IMG/VR virus record: IMGVR_UViG_3300031595_000165
Span: 1-36,504 of that record
DNA: 36,504 nucleotides
From: a virus
Strand: one strand, 5' to 3'
Notes under the pieces: model-generated
Told to the model about the DNA's origin: nothing
The model's input: only the letters and a program-made list of their open reading frames with translations
Database searches by the model: none
Position numbers and translations under genes: made by a program
Shown: positions 12,869-21,840 of the stretch, piece after piece
How positions within the stretch are numbered: position 1 is the stretch's first letter
How the letters are laid out: each line of letters opens with the position of its first letter

Positions 12869-13131
12869 TGATGCTTAAGCGCGGAACGTGCCTGCTTCTT
12901 GTCACATCTACAGGCGAGATAAGGCTTACTCCTCTCCGTGGCGACGTGGTCGCTTTTAATGTGGAAGCGATCATTGAACGTGACGATGCATCCCAAACGA
13001 TGCGGGTTGTTGATCTGGTCATTCCCGAGATCGAGGCCATGAAGGACCGCCTGGGGATGTGGGCCGCAAATCACTGGGATGGTGTGGCTGATGTGATTGA
13101 GGATTGGGCTGACGTTGAGGAGCAGCCCTAG
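12868..13131 (+). CDS. Hypothetical protein before terminase
   Basis: 87 aa, starts MMLKRGTCLLLVTSTGEIRLTPL, beta-rich N-terminal half and acidic, Trp-containing C-terminal half (AANHWDGVADVIEDWADVEEQP). The start shares one base with the upstream stop (TGATG). Codons are less GC-rich than those of the flanking genes. No family recognised. Confidence 0.5.
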   Translation: MMLKRGTCLLLVTSTGEIRLTPLRGDVVAFNVEAIIERDDASQTMRVVDLVIPEIEAMKDRLGMWAANHWDGVADVIEDWADVEEQP

Positions 13132-13271
13132 CCCTCGCCGTCCTCATCCGCCGCGAGGTAACCCACCCCCCCTACCCCCCCTCGATGGGTCCTTCCTGGA
13201 GGGTTGTGGGGCACGGGAATTGCGCACCGCGATCTTTCTCTAGGTTTAGACGTTCAAAAGGGGTTCGCACC
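13132..13271. other. Gap before terminase with paired C7 runs, candidate cos region
   Basis: The 140 bases before the small terminase hold CCCCCCC-TA-CCCCCCC (13166-13172 and 13175-13181) and no gene. In phages with GpA-type terminases the cohesive-end site usually lies just upstream of the small subunit gene. I cannot identify a nick site by sequence alone. Confidence 0.3.
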
Positions 13272-13817
13272 ATGGCGTCTGGGATTTCCATTCGGGAGTT
13301 CTCCAGGCGTGAGGGTTGCTCGGATACGCTCGTGCGCAAGGCCCTGAAAAGTGGCCATCTCCGCGCCTTTGACGATGGCACGCTTGACCCTGCCCTTGTC
13401 GGCACCGGGTGGCGAAAGGGAAATCGGGAGGCGGCTGCGAACGGCGCGAACAGTTCGCAGCAGTGCGAACCGAACGAAACCCCGGCCCAGGCCGCCGAGC
13501 GCATCATCTCCACGTCTGGCGCGACCATGACCCAGGCCGAGGCCGAGCGAGTCAAGGAGAACTATCTCGCCCTGCTCCGGCAGCTCGAATACGACACCAA
13601 GGCCGGCGCCGTGGTCGAGGTGTCTCGCGTGGCGAAACTCTTCGGGGATGCGTGCGCCAAGGTGAGAACCAAGCTTCTGGCGATCCCCGCCGAGCAGGCC
13701 CCGGCGCTTCATCGTTGTGCGACGGTCGCCGAGGTTCAGGCCCTGCTTCTGGGGATCATCGCCGAAGCATTAGAGGAACTGGCTCGTGATCAGGGGGGCG
13801 ACGACGACGAGGTATGA
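13272..13817 (+). CDS. Terminase small subunit, Nu1-like
   Basis: 181 aa. The N-terminus carries a winged-helix-type DNA-binding motif (SIREFSRREGCSDTLVRKALKSGHL) as in lambda Nu1, which recognises the cos site. The middle and C-terminal parts are helical (about 85-175) and end acidic (DQGGDDDEV). I chose ATG 13272, preceded by AAAAGGGG; the earlier ATG at 13185 gives an unconserved-looking Arg-rich extension. It overlaps the large subunit by 32 bases. Together they recognise, cut and package phage DNA at the portal. Confidence 0.8.
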   Translation: MASGISIREFSRREGCSDTLVRKALKSGHLRAFDDGTLDPALVGTGWRKGNREAAANGANSSQQCEPNETPAQAAERIISTSGATMTQAEAERVKENYLALLRQLEYDTKAGAVVEVSRVAKLFGDACAKVRTKLLAIPAEQAPALHRCATVAEVQALLLGIIAEALEELARDQGGDDDEV

Positions 13818-15792
13818 GGCCGGCTATGCCGCCCTGGTCCGCGCCCTAACTGTTGCACTTCGAGAGAACCTTGCGCCGCCACCCCGGCTGACGATCAGCC
13901 AATGGGCGGAGCGCTATGCGATCCTGTCAAAGGAAACCAGTGCCCAGACCGGGCGCTTTCGGGCCTACGCCTACCAGCCCGGAATTATGGACGCGGTGAG
14001 CGACCCCGCTGTGACCCAGGTCACGGTAATGAAGTCGGCCCGCGTCGGCTACACCAAGATCCTCGATCACATCGTCGGGTACTACCTCCACCAAGATCCG
14101 AGCCCGATCCTAATCGTCCAGCCTCGCGTCGAGGACGCCGAGGATTACAGCAAGACCGAAATCACGCCCATGCTGCGTGATACCGCCGTCCTGGCGGCCA
14201 TCGCGGGCGACCCGAAGGCGAAGGACAGCGGCAACACCATCCTGAAAAAGACCCTGCTCAATGGGTCGTCGATCACGCTGGTGGGCGCCAACAGCCCCGG
14301 CGGCTTCCGCCGCATCACCACGCGGATCGTCTTGTTCGACGAAGTCGACGGCTACCCGAAGGCCGGCGCCGGCACCGAGGGCGATCAGGTTGCCCTGGGG
14401 GCAAAACGCTCCGAGACCTTCTGGAATCGCAAGATCGTGCTGGGCTCAACCCCGACGGTGAGAGGCGAGAGCCGGATCGAGAAGTCATGGGAGGAGAGCG
14501 ATCAACGTCGTTTCTTCGTGCCGTGCCCCCATTGCGGGGAAATGCAATACCTGGAATGGGGCGGCCCCGACCTCCCCTATGGCATCAAGTGGGACAAGGA
14601 CGAGCGGGGGCATCCCCTCCCGGAGACGGCCCATTACGCCTGCCGCCTGAACAGCTGCATCATCGAGGATGCGGACAAGGCCGAGATGATCGGCCGGGGC
14701 GAGTGGAGGGCTTCGCAGCCATTTCGCGGCCATGCCGGCTTCCACATTTGGACGGGCTACAGCCTCAACGTCAACGCCACTTGGCCGATCTTGGTCGCCG
14801 AATGGCTCCGGGTGAAAGATGACCCGCTCCAGCGGCAGACCTTCATCAATCTGGTGCTGGGCGAGCCCTACGAGGACCGGGGCGAGAAGGCGCTGAATGA
14901 GGCCCGGCTTGCGGCTCGGACCGAGGTATGGGCGGCGGAAGTTCCCGACGGCGTGGCCGTGGTCACCGTCGGCATCGACACCCAGGACAATCGCCTTGAA
15001 TGCGAGGTGGTCGGCTGGGGCCGGAACGAGGAAAGCTGGTCGATCTGTCATGAGGTGATCGAGGGAGACCCGGAGACGCCGGAGCTTTGGAACTGCCTGG
15101 ACGCCTTCTTGAAGCGCATCTGGCGCCGGGCCGATGGTCGTGGCTTCGATGCCATGGCGGCCTGTATCGACTCGGGCGGCCACCACACGCAGAGGGTCTA
15201 TGACTTCGCCAAGGCCCGCCTGGGTCGGAAAATCTGGGCCATCAAGGGCGAATCGGCAATCGGCGGCAAACGGTCCCCCGTCTGGCCGACCAAGCGGCCG
15301 AGCTCGCGGACCAAGGCGACATTCCGGCCGGTGATCATCGGCGTGAACGCCGCCAAGGACTCGGTGCGGGCCCGGCTTCACATCGATCAGCCCGGTCCCG
15401 GGTACATGCATTTCCCGGCCGACCGGGACATCAACTATTTCGCCCAGATGGTGGCCGAGCGGTCTGTGCTCAAGGTTAGCGGTGGCCAGCGTTACCGCGT
15501 CTGGGAGCTTCCTCCGGGCCGGGCCAACGAGGCTCTGGACTGCCGCGTTTATGCCTACGCCGCCCTTTGCGGCCTGATGCACTTCGGCCTGAAGCTGAAC
15601 AAGCGGGCCGATGCGCTGGAGGCCGGAGCCGTGGCCGAGCCCACTCCGCCCCCTGCAGCGGAAGAAGTACCGCCGGCCAGCGCCGCCGCCATACCGGCGC
15701 CGACCGCAGAAAAGGCCGCCGTTGCCATCGACGGACCGAAGGTGACCGTGGCGGAAAAGCCGAAGCGGTCATTCGCGAGCCGCTTGGCCTGA
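13786..15792 (+). CDS. Terminase large subunit, GpA family
   Basis: 668 aa, normal length for lambda GpA-type packaging motors (PF05876). Residues 81-91 carry the deviant Walker A motif VMKSARVGYTK; 181-188 the Walker B IVLFDEVD; then a CPHCGEMQYL half zinc site near 244 and the nuclease domain with VGIDTQDNRLE and DSGGHHTQRVYDF. It translocates DNA into the capsid and cuts at cos. The GTG start at 13786 has GAGGAA at good spacing and lies inside the small subunit gene. The last 60 residues are a Pro/Ala-rich tail. Confidence 0.95.
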   Translation: MIRGATTTRYEAGYAALVRALTVALRENLAPPPRLTISQWAERYAILSKETSAQTGRFRAYAYQPGIMDAVSDPAVTQVTVMKSARVGYTKILDHIVGYYLHQDPSPILIVQPRVEDAEDYSKTEITPMLRDTAVLAAIAGDPKAKDSGNTILKKTLLNGSSITLVGANSPGGFRRITTRIVLFDEVDGYPKAGAGTEGDQVALGAKRSETFWNRKIVLGSTPTVRGESRIEKSWEESDQRRFFVPCPHCGEMQYLEWGGPDLPYGIKWDKDERGHPLPETAHYACRLNSCIIEDADKAEMIGRGEWRASQPFRGHAGFHIWTGYSLNVNATWPILVAEWLRVKDDPLQRQTFINLVLGEPYEDRGEKALNEARLAARTEVWAAEVPDGVAVVTVGIDTQDNRLECEVVGWGRNEESWSICHEVIEGDPETPELWNCLDAFLKRIWRRADGRGFDAMAACIDSGGHHTQRVYDFAKARLGRKIWAIKGESAIGGKRSPVWPTKRPSSRTKATFRPVIIGVNAAKDSVRARLHIDQPGPGYMHFPADRDINYFAQMVAERSVLKVSGGQRYRVWELPPGRANEALDCRVYAYAALCGLMHFGLKLNKRADALEAGAVAEPTPPPAAEEVPPASAAAIPAPTAEKAAVAIDGPKVTVAEKPKRSFASRLA

Positions 15793-15812
15793 CCTAGAAA
15801 ACTGGAACCCCC

Positions 15813-16073
15813 ATGCGCTTTGACCCCACCACCAGCGACTTGGCCGGCGTGAGCCCGTCGACGCTTCAGCAGTGGCTTACCGATGCGCAGCAGGCGATGC
15901 ATGACCTGATGACTGGCGCCAAGGGGGAATCCTACAGCTACACCCAGGGCGATGGCGCCAAGTCGGTGACCTATACCCGCGCTAATATCGGGCAGCTTCG
16001 CGCCTATATCTCCGAGATCAAGGCGCAGCTCGGCATCCGCACCCGTCGCCCCCTGCGGTTCAACTTCCGCTGA
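15813..16073 (+). CDS. Head-tail joining protein, gpW-like
   Basis: 86 aa. AMHDLMTGAKGESYSY, then YTRANIGQLRAYISEIKAQLG matches the lambda gpW fold and length (68-90 aa). gpW seals the filled head and provides the binding site for the next connector. Lies between large terminase and portal exactly as in lambda. The stop shares a base with the portal start (TGATG). Confidence 0.85.
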   Translation: MRFDPTTSDLAGVSPSTLQQWLTDAQQAMHDLMTGAKGESYSYTQGDGAKSVTYTRANIGQLRAYISEIKAQLGIRTRRPLRFNFR

Positions 16074-17707
16074 TGGTCGGCGCAGTCTCAATCCTTGGGC
16101 CGGACGGCAACCCAATGCCCCCGACGCGGCCGCGGATCGCCGCGCTGAATGGCAATGGCAACATCCCTTATGATGCCGCCGACATCTACGGCGACCATAT
16201 GTCCTCTTGGCGGCCCGCCATGTGGTCGCCCGATGGCGAACTCAATGTATGGCGCGACCGCATTGTGTCCCGGGTTCGGGACATTGTACGCAACGACGGT
16301 TGGGCCTCCGGCGCCATCTCGCGCATTCTCGACAACGCGGTAGGCTCGAATTTCCGCCCTATCGCCAAGCCGGACTATCGGGCTCTGGCTGCCTATTCCG
16401 GCCTTTCGACCTTTGACGCCACCTGGGCCGATGAGTTCGGCCGGCAGGTTGAGGCATCCTGGCGGACCTGGGCGAATGACCTCGGCCGGTATTGCGATGC
16501 TGCCCGGGCGCTCACCATGTCGCAGATTTTCCGCCTCGGGTTTCGCCACAAGCTGGTGGACGGGGACGCCCTGGCCCTCATGCTCTGGATGCCCGAAAGG
16601 ATCTCCGACGGCCGCGCCCGCTATTCCACCACCGTCCAGCTGATCGACCCCGACCGCCTGAGCAACCCCCAACTGGCATTCGACAGCCAGACCATGCGTG
16701 GCGGCGTCGAGGTCGATGAATACGGCGCCGCTGTGGCCTACCACATTCGTCGGGCGCACCAAGGCGACTGGTTCTCGGCAGCCGATAGCCTACATTGGGA
16801 CCGCATCGAGCGCGAGACGGCTTGGGGACGGCCCATCGTGGTCCACGACTTCGACCACGACCGCGCCGGTCAGCACCGTGGCGGTGCCGGCGTCCTTGCG
16901 CCGGTGCTGCAGCGTCTGAAGATGCTCGCGAAATACGACGCGACCGAGTTGGACGCCGCCATCCTGAACGCGGTTTTCGGGGCCTACATCGAAAGCCCAT
17001 ATGACCCGGCGATGGTGCAAGACGCCCTCGACGGAGAGGGCGACGAGATCGGCGCCTACCAGGACGGCCGGGCCGAATTTCACCAGGACCGCAAGCTTAC
17101 CTTGAGCGGCGCCCGACTGCCGATTCTGTACCCTGGCGAGAAGATCAACGCCGTCACCGCCGAGCGGCCGAACAGCAACTTTGCCGCGTTCGAGGCCGCT
17201 GTGCTCCGCAATGCGGCGGGTGCTATCGGCATTTCGGCCCAGCAGCTCAGCAACGACTGGTCTGATGTCAATTACAGCTCCGCCAGAGCGGCGTTGTTGG
17301 AGAGCTGGAAGACCCTGACCCGGCGACGGGATGACTATGGAACCGGCTTCGCCAGCCCGGTCTATGGCTGCTTCCTTGAGGAAGCCATGGACGTGGATGA
17401 TCTGCCGCTTCCGGCGGGGGCTCCCGAGTTCATGGAATGCCGCACGGCATATTCCGCCTGCCGCTGGATGGGGCCGGGCCGAGGCTGGGTCGATCCGGTG
17501 GCCGAGAAACAGGGCGCCGTGCTGGGCATGGATGCCGGCTTGTCGACCCTGGAATCGGAATGCGCCGAGCAGGGGTTCGACTGGGAAGACGTTCTCGACC
17601 AGCGCCGCAAGGAAATTTCCCGCTTCGAGGAAATGGGCATCCCGGTTCCGACCTGGGCCGGGATGCAGACCGCCAGCGAAGTGACCAGAAAGCCGGAGGC
17701 CGTTTAA
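16073..17707 (+). CDS. Portal protein, lambda family
   Basis: 544 aa, family PF05136 (lambda gpB). Typical landmarks are WRPAMWSPDGELN at 43-55, SRVRDIVRNDGWASGAISRILDNAVGS, and the VHDFDHDRAGQHRGGAGVLAPVLQRLKML stretch near 260. The portal forms the dodecameric ring through which DNA is packaged and to which the tail neck binds. Start is coupled to gpW by TGATG. No anomalies seen. Confidence 0.95.
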   Translation: MVGAVSILGPDGNPMPPTRPRIAALNGNGNIPYDAADIYGDHMSSWRPAMWSPDGELNVWRDRIVSRVRDIVRNDGWASGAISRILDNAVGSNFRPIAKPDYRALAAYSGLSTFDATWADEFGRQVEASWRTWANDLGRYCDAARALTMSQIFRLGFRHKLVDGDALALMLWMPERISDGRARYSTTVQLIDPDRLSNPQLAFDSQTMRGGVEVDEYGAAVAYHIRRAHQGDWFSAADSLHWDRIERETAWGRPIVVHDFDHDRAGQHRGGAGVLAPVLQRLKMLAKYDATELDAAILNAVFGAYIESPYDPAMVQDALDGEGDEIGAYQDGRAEFHQDRKLTLSGARLPILYPGEKINAVTAERPNSNFAAFEAAVLRNAAGAIGISAQQLSNDWSDVNYSSARAALLESWKTLTRRRDDYGTGFASPVYGCFLEEAMDVDDLPLPAGAPEFMECRTAYSACRWMGPGRGWVDPVAEKQGAVLGMDAGLSTLESECAEQGFDWEDVLDQRRKEISRFEEMGIPVPTWAGMQTASEVTRKPEAV

Positions 17708-18496
17708 ATGCGCAGCTTGGCCCACGTCCTGACCAACTGCCCGCTGGCGCTCCACCAGGGGCGGGCGGCCGGCATGGTTTCGGCCTGGGCCGCCATCGAT
17801 TCCGAGGTCGGGGGCGAGGCCTCTGGCTCTTACGGTCTGGTCGACGGCGTGGCGATCATCCCGGTTCGTGGTGTGCTGTGCCCTGGCAACTTCTCCTGGG
17901 GCAGCTGGGCAACCGGATATGACTGGGTTCGCCGAGGAATCGCGGCGGCGCTGGCCGCCTCCGATGTCAGGGCCATCGTCCTCGATGTGGACAGCCCCGG
18001 CGGCACCGTGGCCGGATGCTTCGATCTGGCGGACGCCATCTATGAGGCCCGGGGCGATAAACCGATCTGGGCGATCCTGTCGGAAAACGCCTATTCCGCC
18101 GCCTATGCCATCGCCTCGGCCGCCGACCGGATCATCGTGCCGCGCACCGGCGGGACCGGATCCATCGGCGTGATCTGGATGCATGTGGACTGGTCAGAAG
18201 CGCTGAAGGAGGCCGGCATCAAGGTTACGTTCGTGACCTACGGCAGCCGCAAGGCCGATGGCCACCCGGAAATCCCGCTGTCCGAAGAGGCCCTTCGGAT
18301 GGTCCAGGGCGATATCAACACCATGGGCGATCTGTTCGTTTCGACGGTCGCCCGCAATCGGAATCTCGCGGAGAAGAAGATCCGCGACACACAGGCCGCA
18401 ACGTTCCTCGGGGCCAGTGGCGTGAGCCATGGCCTTGCGGATGCGGTGATGGCGCCCGACGCCGCTTTCCAGGCCCTGCTTTCCGAGCTGGGCTGA
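17708..18496 (+). CDS. Head maturation protease, S49 (SppA/ClpP-like)
   Basis: 262 aa. Crotonase-like S49 fold: IVLDVDSPGGTVAGCFDLADAI, then SENAYSAAYAIAS with nucleophile Ser 130, and GSRKADGHPE with the general base Lys 182. The lambda counterpart gpC cleaves scaffold and head proteins during capsid maturation. In lambda the scaffold Nu3 is encoded inside C. Here the protein is shorter and a separate acidic gene follows, which may take the scaffold part. Starts directly after the portal stop. Confidence 0.9.
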   Translation: MRSLAHVLTNCPLALHQGRAAGMVSAWAAIDSEVGGEASGSYGLVDGVAIIPVRGVLCPGNFSWGSWATGYDWVRRGIAAALAASDVRAIVLDVDSPGGTVAGCFDLADAIYEARGDKPIWAILSENAYSAAYAIASAADRIIVPRTGGTGSIGVIWMHVDWSEALKEAGIKVTFVTYGSRKADGHPEIPLSEEALRMVQGDINTMGDLFVSTVARNRNLAEKKIRDTQAATFLGASGVSHGLADAVMAPDAAFQALLSELG

Positions 18497-18518
18497 ACAC
18501 AAACCCGAGAGGTTGACC

Positions 18519-19100
18519 ATGAAGAACCGTTCCCCGATGGGCGCGGCGGCGACGTCGTTTGTCCATCTGCTGGGCAAGATCAAGCCCGCTGCCGCCAAGA
18601 AGGCCGAAGACGACCGCGAGGACGACGAGAAGGCCGAAGACGAAGACGCCGAGGAAGGCGACGAGGACGACGAGGGCAAGGAGAAAAGCTCCAAGTCCAA
18701 GAAGGCCGAAGACGACCGCGAGGACGACGAGAAGGCCGAAGACGAAGACGCCGAGGAAGGCGACGAGGACGACGAGGGCAAGGAGAAGGCCGCGCGCCGC
18801 TCCGAGCGCGTTCGCTGTGCCCGGATCATCGCTCACGGCATCAAGATCGGCCGGGTCGAGCAGGCCGGCGTGCTGGCGTTCGATACCGACCTGAGCGTCA
18901 AGATCGCCACCAGCACCATGGACGCCATGGGCGCCGTCTCCCCTACCAAGGGGCGCCAGACCATTGGTGACCGCATGGCCGGGGTCAGCGTCCCGAAGGT
19001 TGGCGCCAGCGACTCCAGCCGCCCCGCCGCCGACAGCCCGCAGGCCCTCGCCGCCCAGATGCTGGGCGCCTACGAGCGCGCCGCCGGCAAGACCTCGTAA
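18519..19100 (+). CDS. Acidic scaffold-like head protein with internal duplication
   Basis: 193 aa. After a short N-terminus (MKNRSPMGAAATSFVHLLGKI) come two nearly identical, extremely acidic segments rich in Asp, Glu and Lys (about residues 26-56 and 60-90), encoded by an exact 91-bp direct repeat. The C-terminal part (95-193) is a normal helical domain with a Pro/Ala-rich end. Position between protease and decoration protein fits a capsid scaffold or assembly factor, analogous to lambda Nu3. That role is inference. GAGAGG precedes the ATG at good spacing. Confidence 0.65.
   Translation: MKNRSPMGAAATSFVHLLGKIKPAAAKKAEDDREDDEKAEDEDAEEGDEDDEGKEKSSKSKKAEDDREDDEKAEDEDAEEGDEDDEGKEKAARRSERVRCARIIAHGIKIGRVEQAGVLAFDTDLSVKIATSTMDAMGAVSPTKGRQTIGDRMAGVSVPKVGASDSSRPAADSPQALAAQMLGAYERAAGKTS
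18595..18787. repeat. Exact 91-bp direct duplication (period 102 bp)
   Basis: 18595-18685 and 18697-18787 are identical and 102 bp apart, a multiple of three. The 11-base link encodes part of SSKSK. Absence of silent differences points to a recent duplication. Confidence 0.9.
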
Positions 19101-19115
19101 AGGAGCACCCCCACC

Positions 19116-19535
19116 ATGAGCCTTACCGTTTCCTCGGGCGTCGACGGCGCCCAGGTGCCCGGCATCACTGCCGAGGCCTATCTCCCCGACCAGCTGATCG
19201 CCGGCCGCTTCCCGCTCGTCACCGACACGGTGACCATCGTCAGCGGCTCCGGCGTGGTCAAGCGCGGCACCGTCCTGGGCAAGATCACCGCCTCGGGCAA
19301 GTTCACCACCTGCCTGAATGCCGCCAGCGACGGCAGCCAGACGCCCAGCGTCATCCTGGCCGATACCGTCGATGCCACCAGCGCCGACGTGTCGGCTGGC
19401 GTCTATCTGGCGGGTGAGTTCAACACCAACGCCATGACCTTCGGCACCGGCACCACCATCGCCAACAGCAAGGACACGCTGCGCGATTCCAACATCTACC
19501 TCAAGTCGGCCGTCTCGGCCGCTGACCCGTCCTAA
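19116..19535 (+). CDS. Head decoration protein D
   Basis: 139 aa, lambda gpD/HDPD family (PF02924). Landmarks are GVDGAQVPGITAEAYLPDQLIAGRFPLVTDT near the start and AGEFNTNAMTFG near residue 102. The protein trimers bind the expanded capsid lattice and stabilise it against packed DNA. GGAGC ribosome site upstream. Immediately precedes the major capsid gene as in lambda. Confidence 0.93.
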   Translation: MSLTVSSGVDGAQVPGITAEAYLPDQLIAGRFPLVTDTVTIVSGSGVVKRGTVLGKITASGKFTTCLNAASDGSQTPSVILADTVDATSADVSAGVYLAGEFNTNAMTFGTGTTIANSKDTLRDSNIYLKSAVSAADPS

Positions 19536-19548
19536 GGGGGCCTCGACC

Positions 19549-20568
19549 ATGGATATTTTCGACACGAACGTCCTGGTTCAGGTCGTTCCCAACCTGAAGA
19601 CCAGCCAGAATTGGCTGCTCGACCGCTTTTTCCCCAACATCGTGACCAGCGATTCCGAGTTCGTCAGCATCGACGTGGATGTCGGCAAGCGCCGCATGTC
19701 GCCCTTCGTCTCGCCGCTGGTCGAAGGCAAGCTGGTCGAGGCCCGCAAGGTCCAGACCAACACCTTCAAGCCGGCCTACATCAAGGACAAGCGCGCCCCG
19801 GACCTGCGGCGTCCCGTTCGCCGTCAGATCGGCGAGCGTATCGGCGGCGAGCTGACCGGTGCCGAGCGCATGCAGGTCAACCTGATGTTCGAGATGGCCG
19901 ATCAGATCGACATGCTGAATCGCCGCCTGGAATGGATGGCCGCCTCTGCCCTGCTGACCGGCACCGTCACCATTGCCGGCGACGGCTTCCCGACCACCGT
20001 CGTGGATTTCGGCCGCGATTCCACCCTCACCGTCGCCCTCACCGGCGGCAATCGGTGGGGCCAGACCGGTATTGTTCCCTCGAACAATATCGAGGCTTGG
20101 CAGCAGGCAGTCATGAAGAAGTCGGGGGCGACCGTCACCGACATCGTGTTCACCCTGTCGGCGTGGCAGCAGTTCAAACAGGACCCGGTGGTCAAGCAGG
20201 CCATCTGGTATCCCGGCAGCGGCCAGGGCAACACCATGGAAATCGGCGCCAAGGTCCAGAAGGGCGCCAGCTATATGGGCCACTGGGGTACCTTCGACCT
20301 CTGGCTCTACAACGACTGGTATGTGGACGACAACAACGTCGAGCAGCCGATGCTGCCCGACGGCACCGTCATCCTGTGCGGCCCCGACCTGATGGGCACC
20401 CGCGCCTTCGGCCAGATCCTCGATCCCGACTTCAACTATGGCCCGCTGCCGTATGCTCCGAAGTCTTGGGTGGAGAAAGATCCGGCCCAGCGCCTGCTGC
20501 TGATGCAGTCGAGCCCCATCGTGATCCCGAGCCGCGTCAACGCGGCCCTGTGCGCGACGGTGCTGTAA
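19549..20568 (+). CDS. Major capsid protein E
   Basis: 339 aa, lambda gpE family (PF03864), expected length. Visible landmarks: VVPNLKTSQNWLLDRFFP, then RRMSPFVSPLVEGKLVE, and FGQILDPDFNYGPLPYAPKSW near the C-terminus. It forms the HK97-fold capsid shell. A GGGGG run nine bases upstream probably serves as ribosome site. The stop is directly followed by the next ATG. Confidence 0.95.
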   Translation: MDIFDTNVLVQVVPNLKTSQNWLLDRFFPNIVTSDSEFVSIDVDVGKRRMSPFVSPLVEGKLVEARKVQTNTFKPAYIKDKRAPDLRRPVRRQIGERIGGELTGAERMQVNLMFEMADQIDMLNRRLEWMAASALLTGTVTIAGDGFPTTVVDFGRDSTLTVALTGGNRWGQTGIVPSNNIEAWQQAVMKKSGATVTDIVFTLSAWQQFKQDPVVKQAIWYPGSGQGNTMEIGAKVQKGASYMGHWGTFDLWLYNDWYVDDNNVEQPMLPDGTVILCGPDLMGTRAFGQILDPDFNYGPLPYAPKSWVEKDPAQRLLLMQSSPIVIPSRVNAALCATVL

Positions 20569-20859
20569 ATGGCGGCCGGCAAGAACGAGGCGGCGAAAGC
20601 TGCCTCTACCCCCGTCGTTGCGGTCGTGGCCCGTGGCCGCACCGTTCATGGCGATGAGGGCGCCAAGGGTCCGGGCGAGGAGGTTCTTCTCGAAGCCGAG
20701 GAGGCCAATCGTCTGGCCGCCCTGGGCTTCGTGATCCTTCCCGCTACCGAGGCGCCCGAGGCTGAGGAGTCCGCCGACAAGGCGCCCGACGCCGGCAACC
20801 CCGGCCCGAGCGTGACTGTCGAGGGCGAGACGGCCACCATCACGACCACCGAGGCCTAA
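20569..20859 (+). CDS. Small head-region protein
   Basis: 96 aa. Residues 15-57 (VVAVVARGRTVHGDEGAKGP, then LEAEEANRLAALGFVIL) form a small conserved-looking domain found after the capsid gene in lambda-like heads. The rest is an acidic, Ala/Thr-rich tail. It could be a neck or connector accessory in the place of lambda FI. Starts right at the capsid stop (TAAATG). Confidence 0.6.
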   Translation: MAAGKNEAAKAASTPVVAVVARGRTVHGDEGAKGPGEEVLLEAEEANRLAALGFVILPATEAPEAEESADKAPDAGNPGPSVTVEGETATITTTEA

Positions 20860-20863
20860 GGCC

Positions 20864-21190
20864 ATGGCAATCGACTGGAACAAGGCTGTCCTTGGCCCGG
20901 TCATGGGCGTGTTCGGCGAGGCGGTGACCTATTCACCGTCCGCCGGCACGCCGTTTGCCATCTCCGGCATCTTCGACGAGGCATATCGCGAGGTCGAGGT
21001 GGTCGACGGCGATATCCCCGTGACCACTGAAATCCCCGTGCTCGGCGTCCGCATCGCGGACTTTCCGGCGCCTCCGCTGCAGGGCGACCTACTGACCATC
21101 ACCAGGACCGGAGCGACCTATGCGGTTCGCGAGGCCCGGCTCGATGGTCATGGCGGCGCCAAGCTGATGCTCAACTACATTTCAGGCTGA
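20864..21190 (+). CDS. Head-tail joining protein, FII-like
   Basis: 108 aa. IFDEAYREVEVVDGDIP, then PVLGVRIADFPAPPLQGDLLTI and ATYAVREARLDGHGGAKLML fit the lambda gpFII head-tail attachment family (PF05354), in length and in position after the capsid gene. It completes the head neck and receives the tail. AAGG lies close to the ATG. Confidence 0.75.
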   Translation: MAIDWNKAVLGPVMGVFGEAVTYSPSAGTPFAISGIFDEAYREVEVVDGDIPVTTEIPVLGVRIADFPAPPLQGDLLTITRTGATYAVREARLDGHGGAKLMLNYISG

Positions 21191-21196
21191 CCCCCC

Positions 21197-21829
21197 ATGG
21201 CCGATATGGACTCCCTGCGCGATGCCGCCGTATCCGCGCTGAAGGGCAGGACTGCGGCCGGTCAGCACGTCTATTCGCCCCGTGATTGGCCGACGACCCA
21301 CAGCACCTATCCAGTCGTGCTGGTGCGCACGCCCGAGGAGTTCGCGACCTCCAAGGGGCGCTTCGGCGTCCCCGAATTCGACAACACCATCACCCTGGCC
21401 ATTGCCGGGCGCGTCGAGGCAACCACCGAGGCCGCCGCCGACACCGCCGCGCGTTCGCTGGCGAAGCAGATCAAGGCGGCCATCCTCCAAAATGGCCAGT
21501 TCCTCTACAGCCAGGAAGTCCAGCAGGTCGCGAGCTTCACTAGCAAGATCGAGGTGACGGCCGAGGGCAAGCTGCATATCGGCGACGTGATGATCTCCTT
21601 CAGTGTCGAGGTCTTCCAGGTCTACGAGCCGATCTATGACGCCGACGGCGCCGAGATGGCGCCGGCCCTGACCCGCATCGACATTCACGCCGACATGGCC
21701 GCTCCCTTCGATGCCAATGGGGCATATCCGGCCCCGACAACCCCGCCTTACACGCCGGACGCACCGCCCCGCACCAGCGGGCCGGACGGCCGCGACGAGG
21801 CCGCCCTGCAAATCATCCTGCCGCAATAG
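21197..21829 (+). CDS. Tail terminator-like protein
   Basis: 210 aa. The N-terminal 150 residues (YPVVLVRTPEEFATSKGRFGVPEFDN...KIEVTAEGKLHIGDVMISFSVEVFQ) have the alternating alpha/beta look of tail terminators such as lambda gpU. The C-terminus is Pro/Thr-rich and probably disordered. It lies between the FII-like gene and the DUF2635/sheath genes, the position of the neck terminator in Mu-like tails. Function inferred from position and fold impression. Confidence 0.6.
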   Translation: MADMDSLRDAAVSALKGRTAAGQHVYSPRDWPTTHSTYPVVLVRTPEEFATSKGRFGVPEFDNTITLAIAGRVEATTEAAADTAARSLAKQIKAAILQNGQFLYSQEVQQVASFTSKIEVTAEGKLHIGDVMISFSVEVFQVYEPIYDADGAEMAPALTRIDIHADMAAPFDANGAYPAPTTPPYTPDAPPRTSGPDGRDEAALQIILPQ

Positions 21830-21840
21830 GAGTGCGACGA

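Noticed and set aside
14485-15582. Long antisense frame under the terminase
   Set aside because: Shadow of a strongly supported gene in GC-rich DNA.
16790-18184. 464-codon antisense frame under portal and protease
   Set aside because: Spans two well-identified genes on the other strand, with shadow-type composition.
18315-19565. 416-codon antisense frame under protease, scaffold and decoration genes
   Set aside because: Leu/Val-rich stretches are the reverse of the acidic Glu/Asp repeats; no start signal.
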